A stretch of DNA of 64,000 nt. Source: Nitzschia sp. DOCU1. Lineage: Eukaryota; Bacillariophyta; Bacillariophyceae; Bacillariales; Bacillariaceae. Position 1 is the first letter of the stretch; every line of letters begins with the position of its first letter. Positions 47,233-63,241 of the stretch are shown here, piece by piece. Both the position numbers and the translations under genes were made by a program. The DNA lies in assembly GCA_951394045.1 (NCBI GenBank), contig OX595990.1:1674001-1738000 (forward strand), given 5' to 3'. The notes under the pieces are model-generated. The model saw nothing but the letters and a program-made list of their open reading frames with translations, searched no databases and was not told the origin of the DNA.

Positions 47233-47637
47233 GTGCTTGCTCGGATAAGTAGAGGGGCTGAAATACTGCGCAGTCTTTTGCTGTAGGTTGGTTTCTAAAT
47301 AATACGCTGCGCAGCCTTATTCTACCAGCTCTTTATCTGCCATGCATCGTAAACACTCACCCAACTGACAATTGCACAGCCTGTTCCTTCCCACTCGCAC
47401 ACTCCACACGTATGATACCTGATATTGACTTGGACATATGCACCCGCCAAATGCCGCCTCTCTGCCATCCGCGCCTGCACACAACATACCAAAGATGCAT
47501 GCCAAACCTGCCATCACGCCAGCATAGCCAAGCCACCTGCACTGGCCGAGCCCAACTTGCAATTCATCATCTTTGCCTTCGTACTATTTTGCAGATGTCA
47601 GTTTGGTCGCACAATCCAGCGTTCCGCAAGTACCTAG
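47233..47637. other. Intergenic region before the Nudix gene
   Basis: This is about 400 bp with no recognisable gene. It should include the promoter of the Nudix gene. Short open frames on both strands carry no motif. Confidence 0.35.
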
Positions 47638-48430
47638 TTGGGCAAAGTAAAGCATTTTCTTCATGCTATGGTTTGCCATCTCCAACGAGCCCAAGCCATT
47701 GTAACCTTGGTATCCATCTTTGTGGCTATCTTGTCTCGGGAATTTGGTTTCGCCGAGTCCTTGACTCTCTCTGGGAGCAGGAAGTATAGCACAATGAGTG
47801 AAGATCACAAAAATGTCCCTCGCATCGACAGAATCAGCAGCGTTGCGAAGACTAAGTGGCTTGAACTTCAAACAATTGCCTACACAGACCAAGACGGTAA
47901 GCAGAGGAACTGGGATGTAGTGAGGAGAACGACCAAACCAACATCTGCCGATGCAGATGCTGTCGTCATTGTGCTGCTGCTGCAAAAGTACCCTTTTGAC
48001 CCAAACCCCGACACTCTTTTGGTCAAGCAGTTCCGCCCCCCAGTGGGGCAATCAACGATCGAGTTTCCTGCCGGATTGATTGATAAAGATGAAACTCCAG
48101 AACAAGCCGCCTTGAGAGAGCTCCACGAGGAGACTGGCTACGTTGGGGAGGCATGCAAAATTATACCCACCGTCAGCAGACCGGTCTGTATGTCACCTGG
48201 AGTGATGGACGAATCGGTCCGAATTGTTCTTGTGACAGTTGATCTGACAAAGCCCTACAACATTGATCCCAGGCCAGATCTTGACGATGGGGAGCATATC
48301 GTTATACTGTTGGACCAAGGTATGAGCATGCCGATCGGAGCTGGTATTCAGTCACTGTTGGACCAAGGTATGAGCATGCCGATCGAAGGTTGATATCTGT
48401 TTGCCATGGGATTTGAGATGGGCAAGGCAC
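47638..48430 (+). CDS. Nudix hydrolase, ADP-ribose pyrophosphatase (NUDT5-like), 3' end damaged
   Basis: The frame runs to a TGA at 48391-48393, 251 aa if it starts at 47638. Met codons at 47668 and 47794 (MSEDHKNVPRID) are alternatives, and the latter fits cytosolic family members best. The region around residues 140-165 carries the Nudix box GLIDKDETPEQAALRELHEE ending TGY, with all key Gly/Glu/Arg residues. Upstream are VKQFRPPVGQSTIEFPAG and downstream a SPGVMDESV segment, as in NUDT5. The C-terminus is odd. A 30-bp stretch encoding LLDQGMSMPI occurs twice. The TGA then stops the frame, but the same frame continues as YLFAMGFEMGKAL, typical of the family end, until the LTR of element A begins at 48431. 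The family cleaves ADP-ribose to AMP and ribose-5-phosphate; activity of this damaged copy is doubtful. Confidence 0.8.
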
Positions 48431-48849
48431 TGTGCACTACGCTGAAAGTATGATGAAATAGTTGTAGTGGAAATAATTGTGAGATCTAAAGTTATCGCTG
48501 ATTCTATCGCTCCTAGACCACCGGAGTCTTTCCTCAACGCATCCCGTATGTGTTGGATGCAACTCCCACCGATCTAGCTTCTCGGATCTCTTCAAGGTCT
48601 ATAGCTAGATACCATTGGAACTTCTAGTCCAGTAGTAGACGTCGACGGCTCGCCGCACTTGCCGTTGTCGTCGTCATTGCTCGTCAGCCGCGCCGGCCTT
48701 GCCCGTCCGTCCGTGCGTCCACGGACGTTCGACCAAGTCAACGTCAGCAGGTATGTATCTAAGGTATGTTGGTACTACACGTAGGCCATTGTGTGTACTC
48801 ATCGTTCGAACTACTTGTTAGATCTAGAGGGGTATTCTAGTGTACTGCA
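48431..48849 (-). repeat. 3' LTR of element A
   Basis: This 419-bp repeat is bounded by TG and CA and matches 53529-53949. Its left edge directly follows the last recognisable codons of the Nudix gene. Its right edge adjoins the purine tract of the element. Confidence 0.9.
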
Positions 48850-48879
48850 TGCGCCCCCATGACAAGGGCTTCTAAGAGC

Positions 48880-51800
48880 TCACTCATCATTAGCATCGCG
48901 TTCCTCGTACGGATGCAGATTCCGGATATTGTATGTTTGTTGGACTGCTCCTTTCCTAATGCGAATAGAGCCATTGTCATTAATATACTCGATCTCATAC
49001 GGACCGCTATACGGATTTGTCCCATATTTGCGGGATTGTTCATTGCGGACCATTACCTTCTGTCCTACGCGATACCGGTAAACTCTTCACGTCTTGTTTT
49101 CTGCTTCGTTATTTTGGATAATACGAGATTGTTTTCGTTCCTTAATTAATTTCCAGTTAGCTTTGAACCGGGTATTGAGAATAGCATCGCGGCCAAACAC
49201 TAGTTGTGATGGCGTCGCTTGCATCGTCGTGTGATACGTTGCGCGTACTGCGAACATAGTGGCTGCAAGGACTCCGTCCAGTGACTCCGTGTCTTCGGAG
49301 TTTTGCAACTCGAAAGTGCAAATCATGTTCCCTATGGTTTGGTGAACTCGCTCGATAATCGAATTAGCCTGGGGGTTTCGTGCCGTAATTGGCTTGGTCG
49401 TTACGCCATAGTCTTCGCGCACCATTCTTCGGAATTCTCCCATGAATTCAGTTCCGCGGTCATAAATGATCTTTTGTGGCCACGGGTATCTCGTAAACCA
49501 CGCCATTTCGGCCGCACTGGCTATCCAAAAGGCTTCTTTATTTGCTATACGTACCATCTCGAACCATCCGGTTGCGGGATCTATCATAGTGAGACACCAT
49601 AGTTGTAGTGTCTTTTTACTACCTAGTTGTTTTATCTTATATGGACCTATCAGGTCGACACATAGCGTATCCCAAGGGTCTATTTCTGCCGCCTTGGGTG
49701 GAAGATGCCCGTACTTGATTGTCTTTCGCTTTGTCAGCTGACAGGTCGGACAGGACTTGCAGATCCGCTCGACATCGCCGCGGATGTTCTTCCAGTAGAA
49801 GTGTTGTCGAATCGTTTGTTCGGTACGCGTTTCTCCTGGGTGACAGAGCATCTCGTGATACCACTTGACGCACCGCTTCTGGAGACTCGTTGGGAGAACA
49901 ATCTTGTCCTCGCGTACTATTAGTTCTCGCTTCTTTCCGCCCCCACGATAGACTTTGACTGAATATCGCGGGTTTGTACGTACTTTAGATAATAAGGCAC
50001 GGTCGGCATTCTGCATGCTCGCTATGTTCTTGTAAGTGAGGGGGAATGCATCGCGCGGTAATTCGTCGCCCGCCAAAAACTCATTTAAGTGAGATTCGGG
50101 GAAAGCTCTATCGTCGAGATCGAGTCGACTAAGCGCGTCCGCAACGACGTTGTGTTCGCCCTTGATATAGACGAGTTCGGGGCCAAACTCCTCAATTAAG
50201 AGGCGCCAACGCATGACGCGCTCCGTGTTAAATTCTTTATACGTAAGATTTTTATGGTCTGTGAAGACTCTGATTCGCTGTCCCAAAAGGATATTGCGAA
50301 ATTCTTTAAGTGTTTCGACGATAGCTAAAAGCTCTCGTTCCGTCGTAGTATAGCGCGTTTGCGCTGGGTTCAGCTTTCGACTATAGAACGCAATCGGTTT
50401 TCCGCGTTGCGATAACACTGCACCTAGCTGAGTATGACTAGCATCGGTGTGTATTTCGAATGGTATGTTGAAATCGGGGTATGTTAGTAGTGTCTGTTTA
50501 CTTATAATTCGTTTCATCGTGTCGAAGGCATTCTGCTCGACCGGACCCCATTGCCATTTGGCTTCTTTAGAAGTTAGCGCACTCAGAGGGGCTAAAACTT
50601 CAGAGCGACGAATCCACATGTCGCGGTAGTAGTTAACTACGCCTATGAACTTACGTAGCTCGCGTTTATTGGTAGGTGCTTTCATAGCATGAATAGCCTC
50701 TACTTTCTTTGCGACTGGTTGGATTCCGTCTCGCGTTATCCAGTACCCAAGGTATTCTAGTTCGCCGCGGGCGAAGAACGACTTTCGGGCGTTCACCTTA
50801 AGACCGGTGTCTTTTAGACGTTTGAAAATGACTTCTAGTTTCTCTAGGTGGTCATCAAAATCGCCTTTAGTTAGTTCTAGTAGATCGTCGATGTACACTC
50901 GTACGTACTCTAGATCCTCAAAGAGGGTGCCCATTTTCTCTTGGAAAATGTCGGGACTATTCGAGAGCCCCATCGGCAAGCGTTGCATTTCGTACTTACC
51001 CCAAGGTAGTACGATAGTACATAGCTTCTTACTGTCTGGGCTTAACTCTATGTGGTAGTAACCCATGTTGAGGTCGAGACTCGTCGCGTACTGAAAGCCT
51101 TCTAGCTTCATCAGTAAGTCCTGAATCTTTGGGATTGGATACGGCTTGCGTTTAATCCGTTTGTTCAACTCTCTGAAGTCGTTGATGAATCGAACCGTTC
51201 CATCCTTTTTGGGGATGATAAAGGTGGGCGCACCCCATTCGGAGCGGTTCACCTTTTTGAGTACTCCGACCTGACAGAGTCGTTCGACTTCATCGCGCAG
51301 GGTACGCTCGTATGCTTTCGGTACAGGGTACGCTCTAGCATGGTACGGCTTGGCACCTTCTACTAGTTCAATGTCATAGGGGGCCCCACGCCATCGGCCG
51401 AGGGTACCATCGAATAGAGTCTGGTATTTTGCTAGTAGCTGTTCTAGCTTACTCTGCTCATCCTTACTAAGGTGAGTTTGCTCTCTAGCAATGCTACATG
51501 CATCTGCTTTCTCGTACTTGGCGTCGAGAATTTCCTTGACGCGGTCCGACATCTCATCGACGTGTCCGCGTTCATGTACATGATACGACGTCGCTGTCGT
51601 CGCATCTATTTCTTTCATTGGCATACGTGCATCGTCCCATTCTACTTCCATAGCTTTGAAGTCGATCACTAGACCTAGCTCTTGCATGAGGTCTCTGCCT
51701 ATAATCATATCATAGTTGCCTAGATCATCTGCTAGGTGAAAGTCCCACTCAATCAATCGATCGTCGTGTAGTTCTGGTAGACTGAGTTGCGTGGTCACGT

Positions 51801-52308
51801 GTTCAGTACACTTATAACTACCACTCATAGTCGTGAATACAGTAGTCGCTTTTTGGGTCTTTATTTTTAGTTTGCTAGCACTGCTCTTCTTCCAGAGACA
51901 GCCACTACCGCCAGAGTCAAGAAGTGCTTTGACGGTTACTACTTGTTGCCGACGTCCGCCGCGTTGGTTAACACGTGCAAACGTGATCGGTACTAGATGA
52001 CTGGATTTTTGTCGTTTGTTTGAGCCTACAGTTCGACTACCTCGAATCGTGTTCAATAAGTAAAGCTCGCGCTCGCGCTGTGCTTCCGCCAGACATGCGT
52101 CGAGAGAGCTGAAACTTCGAGATTTCGTTAGTTTAACGAAATTTCGACTTGCGTGTGATTTTTGCAAATTTTGTGTTGCGCTTGTAACGCTATCGTTATT
52201 GTAAAATGATTCCATCTGTTGGACGTCGTCCCTCTGGGTAAAGCTAGTGTAATCGTTCAATTTACCACTATTATTATTATTTTCACACGTAGTCACCGGC
52301 TCACATCG
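48880..52308 (-). CDS. Pol polyprotein of element A, one internal stop
   Basis: The open part covers 52296-49087 and is about 1069 aa. Protease LLDSGGSGCLW is near residue 127, and the reverse transcriptase motif VYIDDLL is near 465. RNase H (EIHTDASHTQLGAVLS) and an integrase HHCC zinc finger (CHPGETRTEQTI, CKSCPTCQ) follow, then the DDE core (CVDLIGPY, IYDRGTEF, NSIIERVHQ). A TGA at 49087-49089 stops the frame. The same frame then continues to 48880 with text containing NPYSGPYEIEYI, the GPY/F-like end of integrase, so one nonsense mutation cuts off the integrase tail. Pol is in frame with gag, separated only by the gag TGA. Confidence 0.88.
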
Positions 52309-53493
52309 TCAATCCATTTCGGTGTCGCTGTCGCTGCCGTCGCTGACACTGAGTTTGTCGAAGTCGATACCGTCGAGATCATCCATATCGTAATTGAAAT
52401 TATCCATCGAGGGAGGATCTTTGGCCTTGCGTTTCTTTGCGGATTGTTTGACCGCGTTCTCGACCATCGACTTGATGTAGGCATGAAGCTCGCCTGTTTT
52501 CTTTTTCTTTTCGCCATCGCCATCGCTGTCGCTGCGGCGCCAAGTCTTGTTTTCGAAGCGGGCCTTTTTGCAATGACCTGCGACGTTCGAATGGACAGCC
52601 GCCATCTTCTTTGCTTGATCCTTCAAAATAAGGCAATCATGGGTAGCATGGGTGTTGTTAGCGCCATGATAAAGACAATCATACTTGGCCTTACCGTCGG
52701 TTCCCGCTCTCGGGCCTCCGCGCTTCCTCTTCGAGGGTTTTTCGTCATTCGACTTGCCGTTGTTGTCTGCCTTCTTGCTGAGGGCTTCATTGATCTCCTC
52801 GGTAGCTTCCAGCCGTTCGCAGAAGTCTACAAAGTCTTGAACCGTGTGGTCCACGGGCTCGAATCCCTGTAGGATCATCTCTTTGCGCCACTTGGCGGGG
52901 ATTCCAAACTCGCAATTCTCCATGAGCTCGTCGTCGGGAATTTTGTTTTTCTCGCCTTTCTCGTCGAATAGCGCGAGGTACTCGTTTAGCTCGCGGAGCC
53001 GAGCCACATACGCCTTCATTGTCATCGTCGGGGGCTTTCGGCAGATCCGATGCATATAGCGCTTTTGAAGTTGCACTGCGCGTTTTGGGAGGACATACGC
53101 CGTAACCGCGTGCAAACTTTTCTCAAAACTCTCAGGAGTTTCGGCTTCGAGTTCCAAGGCCTTCGCGTTGAACGCGGCCAATACCTGGCCTTTCAGCAAA
53201 TTGCGTGTTAAAGCAAATTTCTGAGGTCCCGTAGTCAAGTCCTGACCCGCGATCACATCCTTAAGTCCGATAAGGAAAAGGAACCACTCTTCGGACGTTC
53301 CGTCGGTGAAATGCGGTTGTTTGACGCGTCGCGTCAATGACTTTTTATCTTTTGGGTCAATGCGCAAGTCGTATTGACTGTACGCCCCATCTTTGAGCTC
53401 CTTTGGCTCGGGTCTTTCGATACTGACCGGTGCTGATTTGAAGCCCTGCTTCTCGGCAGCGGTCTTCTTCGGGATGCTGTTTGCAATCTTCAT
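52309..53493 (-). CDS. Gag polyprotein of element A
   Basis: The open frame extends into the LTR, but the first Met after the LTR (MKIANSIPKKTAAEKQ) lies at 53493, giving 394 aa. The middle is helical capsid-like text with KRYMHRICRKPPTMTMKAYV. A Cys/His cluster follows (CLYHGANNTHATHDC), resembling a zinc knuckle, and the C-terminus is acidic and Ser-rich, ending DSDTEMD. The stop is TGA followed by CGA, and pol continues in the same frame without another stop. A second, decayed copy lies inverted at 60818-61992 and keeps the same stop. Confidence 0.85.
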   Translation of the reverse strand: MKIANSIPKKTAAEKQGFKSAPVSIERPEPKELKDGAYSQYDLRIDPKDKKSLTRRVKQPHFTDGTSEEWFLFLIGLKDVIAGQDLTTGPQKFALTRNLLKGQVLAAFNAKALELEAETPESFEKSLHAVTAYVLPKRAVQLQKRYMHRICRKPPTMTMKAYVARLRELNEYLALFDEKGEKNKIPDDELMENCEFGIPAKWRKEMILQGFEPVDHTVQDFVDFCERLEATEEINEALSKKADNNGKSNDEKPSKRKRGGPRAGTDGKAKYDCLYHGANNTHATHDCLILKDQAKKMAAVHSNVAGHCKKARFENKTWRRSDSDGDGEKKKKTGELHAYIKSMVENAVKQSAKKRKAKDPPSMDNFNYDMDDLDGIDFDKLSVSDGSDSDTEMD

Positions 53494-53528
53494 CTTTAGC
53501 TCACGCGTGTAACGTGGAGTGTTAACAC

Positions 53529-53949
53529 TGTGCACTACGCTGAAAGTACGATGAAAAAGTTGTAGTGGAAAATAATTGTGAGATCTAAAGTTATCGCTGA
53601 TTCTATCGCTCCTAGACCACCAGGGTCTTTCCTCAACGCATCCTACATGCGTTGGATACAACTCCCACCGATCTAGCTTCTCGACTCTCTTCAAGGTCCA
53701 TAGCTAGATACCGTTGGAAGTTCTATTCCAGTAGTAGACGTCGACGGCTCGCCGCGCTCGCCGTTGTCGTCGTCATTGCTCGTCAGCCGCGCCGGCCTTG
53801 CCCGTCCGTCCGTGCGTCCACAGACGTTCGACCAAGTCGACGTCAGCCAGGTATGTATGTAAGGTATGTAGGTACTACACGTAGGCCATTGTGTGTACTC
53901 TTTGCTCTAACTACTTGTTAGATCTAGAGGGGTATTCTAGTGTACTGCA
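53529..53949 (-). repeat. 5' LTR of element A
   Basis: This 421-bp LTR is paired with 48431-48849. Just inside it, on the coding strand, the perfect 12-bp palindrome AGTGTTAACACT spans the LTR end, where a primer-binding site would be expected. Confidence 0.9.
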
Positions 53950-54278
53950 TTTGGGTCAATGCGCAAGTCGTATTGACTGAGTATTGACTGTACGCCCCAT
54001 CCTTGAGCTCCTTTGGCTCGGGCCTTTTGATACTGACCGGTGCTGATTTGAAGCCCTGCTTCTCGGCAGCGGTCTTCTTCGGGATGCTGGTTGCAATCTT
54101 CATCTTTGGCTCACGCGTGTAACGTGGAGTGTTAACACTGTGCACTAGGCTGAAATAGTTGTAGTGGAAATAATTGTGAGATCTAAAGTTATCGCTGATT
54201 CTATCACTCCTAGACCACCAGAGTCTTTGCTCAAAGCATCCTGCATGCGTTGGATACCGATCTAGCTTCTCGGATCTC
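53950..54278 (-). mobile_element. Fragment of a second A copy (gag start plus LTR piece)
   Basis: Positions 53950-54143 repeat the gag N-terminal region and leader of element A, with a small extra duplication of GTATTGACT near 53968-53990. Positions 54144-54278 repeat the edge of the A LTR, which is cut at CGGATCTC by the LTR of element B. Element A therefore abuts the gag of an older A copy, which in turn was interrupted by B. Confidence 0.85.
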
Positions 54279-54555
54279 TGCCCTATCCTGGGGGTGATGA
54301 TAATGAAATAAAGACGATTATAATTGTGAGACCTATGTTACTTCTATTAGATTGACTTCCAACAACAAGATTGACGAGAGGAAAGATTTTCGTCTTTCAA
54401 ATATTTGCAACCGGTCGTTCATTTTGTGAACGACTTTCCCCGCGCGTAAATAACGCGCATATATTTATTTATTCGAATATGTCGATTCACCGATAGCATC
54501 GCCTGTAACTAGGCGTCCCAAGTCTTGGCTAGCTACGACTCCTCGATACCCATGA
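53950..54555 (+). repeat. Left arm of inverted repeat (partner 60399-60995)
   Basis: The arm consists of the A-gag start, the A-LTR fragment and the first part of the B LTR. The reverse complement of the same three-part junction occurs at 60399-60995 with very few differences. The right arm shares two LTR variants with the left B LTR rather than the right one. Confidence 0.85.
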
Positions 54556-54900
54556 TCTGAATTATTTCCTTGTCCTAAATACATCTCCTCTATTAGGCGA
54601 TGAATATTTACTACTTAGATTGTAGGCATGCCGTTGGCAAGGGACTCTATGGGTTAGTCGAATGTCACTATGCAATATGCTACAGAGCGCGTTCATGTGC
54701 AACGCTGCGACTCCTTGGATCGCTGCGCCGGTGCGCCGTCCGCGACGACGTCACCGTTCGTTCGTGTCCGTGTCCGTTAGCCGTCTGTACGTCGTCCGTC
54801 CGGCAGACGACACAGACTCCGTTCGTCTACGACTACTAAGACTACCAGCGTGTAGGACTAATATGACTAAACTATTTATGCGTCTCTGTGGGGTATGGCA
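54279..54900 (-). repeat. 3' LTR of element B
   Basis: This 622-bp LTR is inserted into an A LTR fragment on its left side. A short open frame inside it (54600-54839) is repeated in the other LTR and is not considered coding. Confidence 0.92.
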
Positions 54901-54925
54901 CCCGCTTCCCTATGGAACAGCTCGG

Positions 54926-59302
<4,377 letters not shown>

Positions 59303-59393
59303 GCGCCGCTTGCGTCAACAAGAACGCAACCTTCTTGGCGTACTCGTGGTTGCTGTAGGCCGTCTTCATAACCTAGCGAGAGTTTTAAAACTG

Positions 59394-60015
59394 TGCCCTA
59401 TCCCGGGGGTGATGATAATGAAATAAAGACGATTATAATTGTGAGACCTATGTTACTTCTATTAGATTGACTTCCAACAACAAGATTGACGAGAGGAAAG
59501 ATTTTCGTCTTTCAAATATTTGCAACCGGTCGTTCATTTTGTGAACGACTTTCCCCGCGCGTAAATAACGTGCATATATTTATTTATTCGAATATGTCGA
59601 TTCACCGATAGCATCGCCTGTAACTAGGCGTCCCAAGTCTTGGCTAGCTACGACTCCTCGATACCCATGGTCTGAATTATTTCCTTGTCCTAAATACATC
59701 TCCTCTATTAGGCGATGAATATTTACTACTTAGATTGTAGGCATGCCGTTGGCAAGGGACTCTATGGGTTAGTCGAATGTCACTATGCAATATGCTACAG
59801 AGCGCGTTCATGTGCAACGCTGCGACTCCTTGGATCGCTGCGCCGGTGCGCCGTCCGCGACGACGTCACCGTTCGTTCGTGTCCGTGTCCGTTAGCCGTC
59901 TGTACGTCGTCCGTCCGGCAGACGACACAGACTCCGTTCGTCTACGACTACTAAGACTACCAGCGTGTAGGACTAATATGACTAAACTATTTATGCGTCT
60001 CTGTGGGGTATGGCA
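59394..60015 (-). repeat. 5' LTR of element B
   Basis: This 622-bp LTR is paired with 54279-54900. Just inside it, on the coding strand, one base after the LTR end, lies the perfect 12-bp palindrome AGTTTTAAAACT instead of an obvious tRNA-complementary site. The start codon of Gag-Pol follows after about 90 bp. Confidence 0.92.
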
Positions 60016-60398
<383 letters not shown>

Positions 60399-60995
60399 AA
60401 GCATGGGTATCGAGGAGTCGTAGCTAGCCAAGACTTGGGACGCCTAGTTACAGGCGATGCTATCGGTGAATCGACATATTCGAATAAATAAATATATGCG
60501 CGTTATTTACGCGCGGGGAAAGTCGTTCACAAAATGAACGACCGGTTGCAAATATTTGAAAGACGAAAATCTTTCCTCTCGTCAATCTTGTTGTTGGAAG
60601 TCAATCTAATAGAAGTAACATAGGTCTCACAATTATAATCGTCTTTATTTCATTATCATCACCCCCAGGATAGGGCAGAGATCCGAGAAGCTAGATTGGT
60701 ATCCAACGCATGCAGGATGCTTTGAGCAAAGACTCTGGTGGTCTAGGAGTGATAGAATCAGCGATAACTTTAGATCTCACAATTATTTCCACTACAACTA
60801 TTTCAGCCTAGTGCACAGTGTTAACACTCCACGTTACATGCGTGAGCCAAAGATGAAGATTGCAACCAGCATCCCGAAGAAGACCGCTGCCGAGAAGCAG
60901 GGCTTCAAATCAGCACCGGTCAGTATCAAAAGGCCCGAGCCAAAGGAGCTCAAGGATGGGGCGTACAGTCAATACGACTTGCGCATTGACCCAAA
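60399..60995 (-). repeat. Right arm of inverted repeat (partner 53950-54555)
   Basis: The B-LTR piece (60399-60677), the A-LTR piece (60678-60817) and the A-gag start appear as the reverse complement of the left arm. The junction GGATCTC/TGCCC is identical in both arms, so it arose once and was then duplicated in inverted orientation. Confidence 0.85.
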
Positions 60996-62902
60996 AGATA
61001 AAAAATCATAGACGCAACGCATCAAACAACCGCATTTCACGGAAGGAACACCGGAAGAGTGGTTTCTTTTCCTCATCGGACTTAAGGATGTGATTGCGGG
61101 TCAGGACCTAACTACGGGACCTCAGAAATTTGCGTTAACACGCAATTTGCTGAAAGGCCAGGTATTGGCTGCACTCGAAGCCGAAACTCCTGAGACTTTC
61201 GAGAAAAGTTTGCACGGTTACGGCGTATGTTCTCCCAAAACGCGCAGTGCAACTTCAAAAGCGCTATATGCGTCGGATTTGCCGAAAGCCCCCGACAATG
61301 ACAATGAAGGCGTATGTGGCTCGGCTCCGCGAGCTAAACGAGTACCTCGCCCTATTCGACGAGAAAGGCGAGAAAAACAAAATTCCCGACGACGAGCTCA
61401 TGGAGAATTGCGAGTTTGGGATCCCCGCCAAGTGGCGCAAGGAGATGATCCTGCAGGGATTCGAGCCCATGGACCACACGGTTCAAGACTTTGTAGACTT
61501 CTGCGAACGGCTGGAAGCTACCGAGGAGATCAATGAAGCCCTCAGCAAGAAGGCAGACAACAACGGCAAGTCGAATGACGAAAAACCCTCAAAGAGGAAG
61601 CGCGGAGGCCCGAGAGCGGGAACCGACGGTAAGGCCAAGTATGATTGTCTTTATCATGGCGCTAACAACACCCATGCTACCCATGATTGCCTTATTTTAA
61701 AGGATCAAGCAAAGAAGATGGCGCAGGTCGTTTCAAAAAGGCCCGCTTTGAAAACAAAACTTGGCGCCGCAGCGACAACGATGGCGACGGCGAGAAGAAG
61801 AAGAAAACAGGCGAGCTTCATGCCTACATTAAGTCTATGGTGGACAACGCGGTCAAGCAATCTGCCAAGAAGCGCAAGGCCGAAGATCCTCCATCGATGG
61901 ACAACTTTAACTATGACATGGATGATCTCAACGATCTCCCGGATTTCGACAAGCTTAGTGTCAGTAGCGACAGCGATGTCGAAATGGATTGACGATGTGA
62001 GCCGGTGACTACGTGTGAATACAATAATAATAGTGGTAAATTGAACGATTACACTAGTTTTAACCATAGGGACGATGTCCAATACATGGAATCATTTTAC
62101 AATAGCGATAGCGTTACGAGCGCAACACAAAATTTGCAAAAACCACACTCAAGCAGGAATTTCGTTAAACTAACGAAATCTCGAAGTTTCAGCTCTCTCG
62201 ATGCATGTCTGGCGGAAGCACAGCGCGAGCGCGAGCGCGAGCTTTACTTATTGAACACGATTCGAGGTAGTCGAACTGTAGGCTCAAACAAACGACAAAA
62301 ATCCAGTCATCTAGTACCGATCACGTTTGCACATGTTAACCAACGCAGCGGACGTCGGCAACAAGTAGTAACCGTCAAGGCACTTCTTGACTGGCGGTAG
62401 TGGCTGTCTCTGGAAGAAGAGCAGCGCTAGTAAACTAAAAATAAAGACCCAAAAGGCGACTACCCTATTCACGACTATGAGCGGTAGTTATAAGTGTACT
62501 GAACACGTGACCACGCAACTCAGTCTACCAGAACTACACGACGATCGATTGATTGAGTGGGACTTTCACCTAGCGGACGATCTAGGTAACTATGATATGA
62601 TTATAGGCAGAGACCTCATGCAAGAGCTAGGTCTAGTGATCGACTTCAAAGCTATGGAAGTAGAATGGGACGATGCACGTATGCCAATGAAAGAAATAGA
62701 TGCGACGACGGCGACGTCGTATCATGTACATGAACGCGGACACGTCGACGAGATGTCGGACCGCGTCAAGGAAATTCTCGACGCCAAGTACGAGAAAGCC
62801 AATGCGCGTAGCATCGCTAGAGAGCAAACTCACCTTAGTAAGGATGAGCAAAGCAAGCTAGAACAACTACTAGCAAAATACCAGACCCTATTCGATGGTA
62901 CC
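60818..62902 (+). pseudogene. Decayed inverted copy of element A gag and protease region
   Basis: The sequence follows element A on the opposite strand from the leader through gag to the protease region. Damage includes a TAG shortly after the KDPKDKK-like segment (about 61008) and frameshifts near 61175-61250 and 61725-61745. A 2-bp deletion has destroyed the protease DSGG motif near 62390. Similarity to A ends at about 62902 (KYQTLFDGT). The gag stop TGA followed by CGA, with pol in frame after it, is kept (61990-61992). Confidence 0.88.
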
Positions 62903-63241
62903 ATGCCGGGAGCAATAGAAGACATCAGACAGTGTCTTTCGCTGGGAAGTCGGTGGATTCACATCGACGAGGTAGAAAATATCCTCTGTGAATCACGGGA
63001 TGGTCGTCTGCCACAGAAATTTGACGTATTTTTCTAGGGGCAGGCGTTGTTTCGGCTATCTGATGCAGGCTCCCCTCGGGTGAAATTTTATGGTGAAACG
63101 GTTTGGGGGGATGTGGTGTTGGTGAGGTGAGGAAGACCATGTCGGATATAACAATTTAGGTATATAATATAGTACAAGTTAATGTGCTACCAGAAAACCT
63201 CTAAATGATGATACCATGTGTAAAAGCATGTGGTTCATACC
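62903..63241. other. Unassigned sequence between element A relic and satellite
   Basis: This is about 340 bp with no gene or repeat recognised. Confidence 0.5.

Larger units (their letters stand above)
48431..53949 (-). mobile_element. Ty3/gypsy LTR retrotransposon A
   Basis: The whole element is 5.5 kb and lies on the minus strand. It has LTRs at 53529-53949 (5') and 48431-48849 (3'), then gag, an in-frame TGA, and pol in the order protease, RT, RNase H, integrase. The LTRs begin TGCAGTACAC and end GTGCACA on the coding strand. A purine-rich GGGGGCGCA precedes the 3' LTR. By eye the two LTRs differ at roughly 25 positions plus small indels, so the insertion is not recent. No matching target-site duplication is seen. 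The left flank is Nudix gene sequence and the right flank is a gag fragment of another A copy. Confidence 0.9.

Noticed and set aside
48431..53949. Target-site duplication flanking element A
   Set aside because: The bases next to the two LTR ends do not match. The right flank is another A fragment, so the original site has been rearranged.
54600..54839. A 79-codon open frame inside the B LTR, repeated at 59715-59954
   Set aside because: The two are identical because they lie in paired LTRs. There is no motif and nothing suggests translation.
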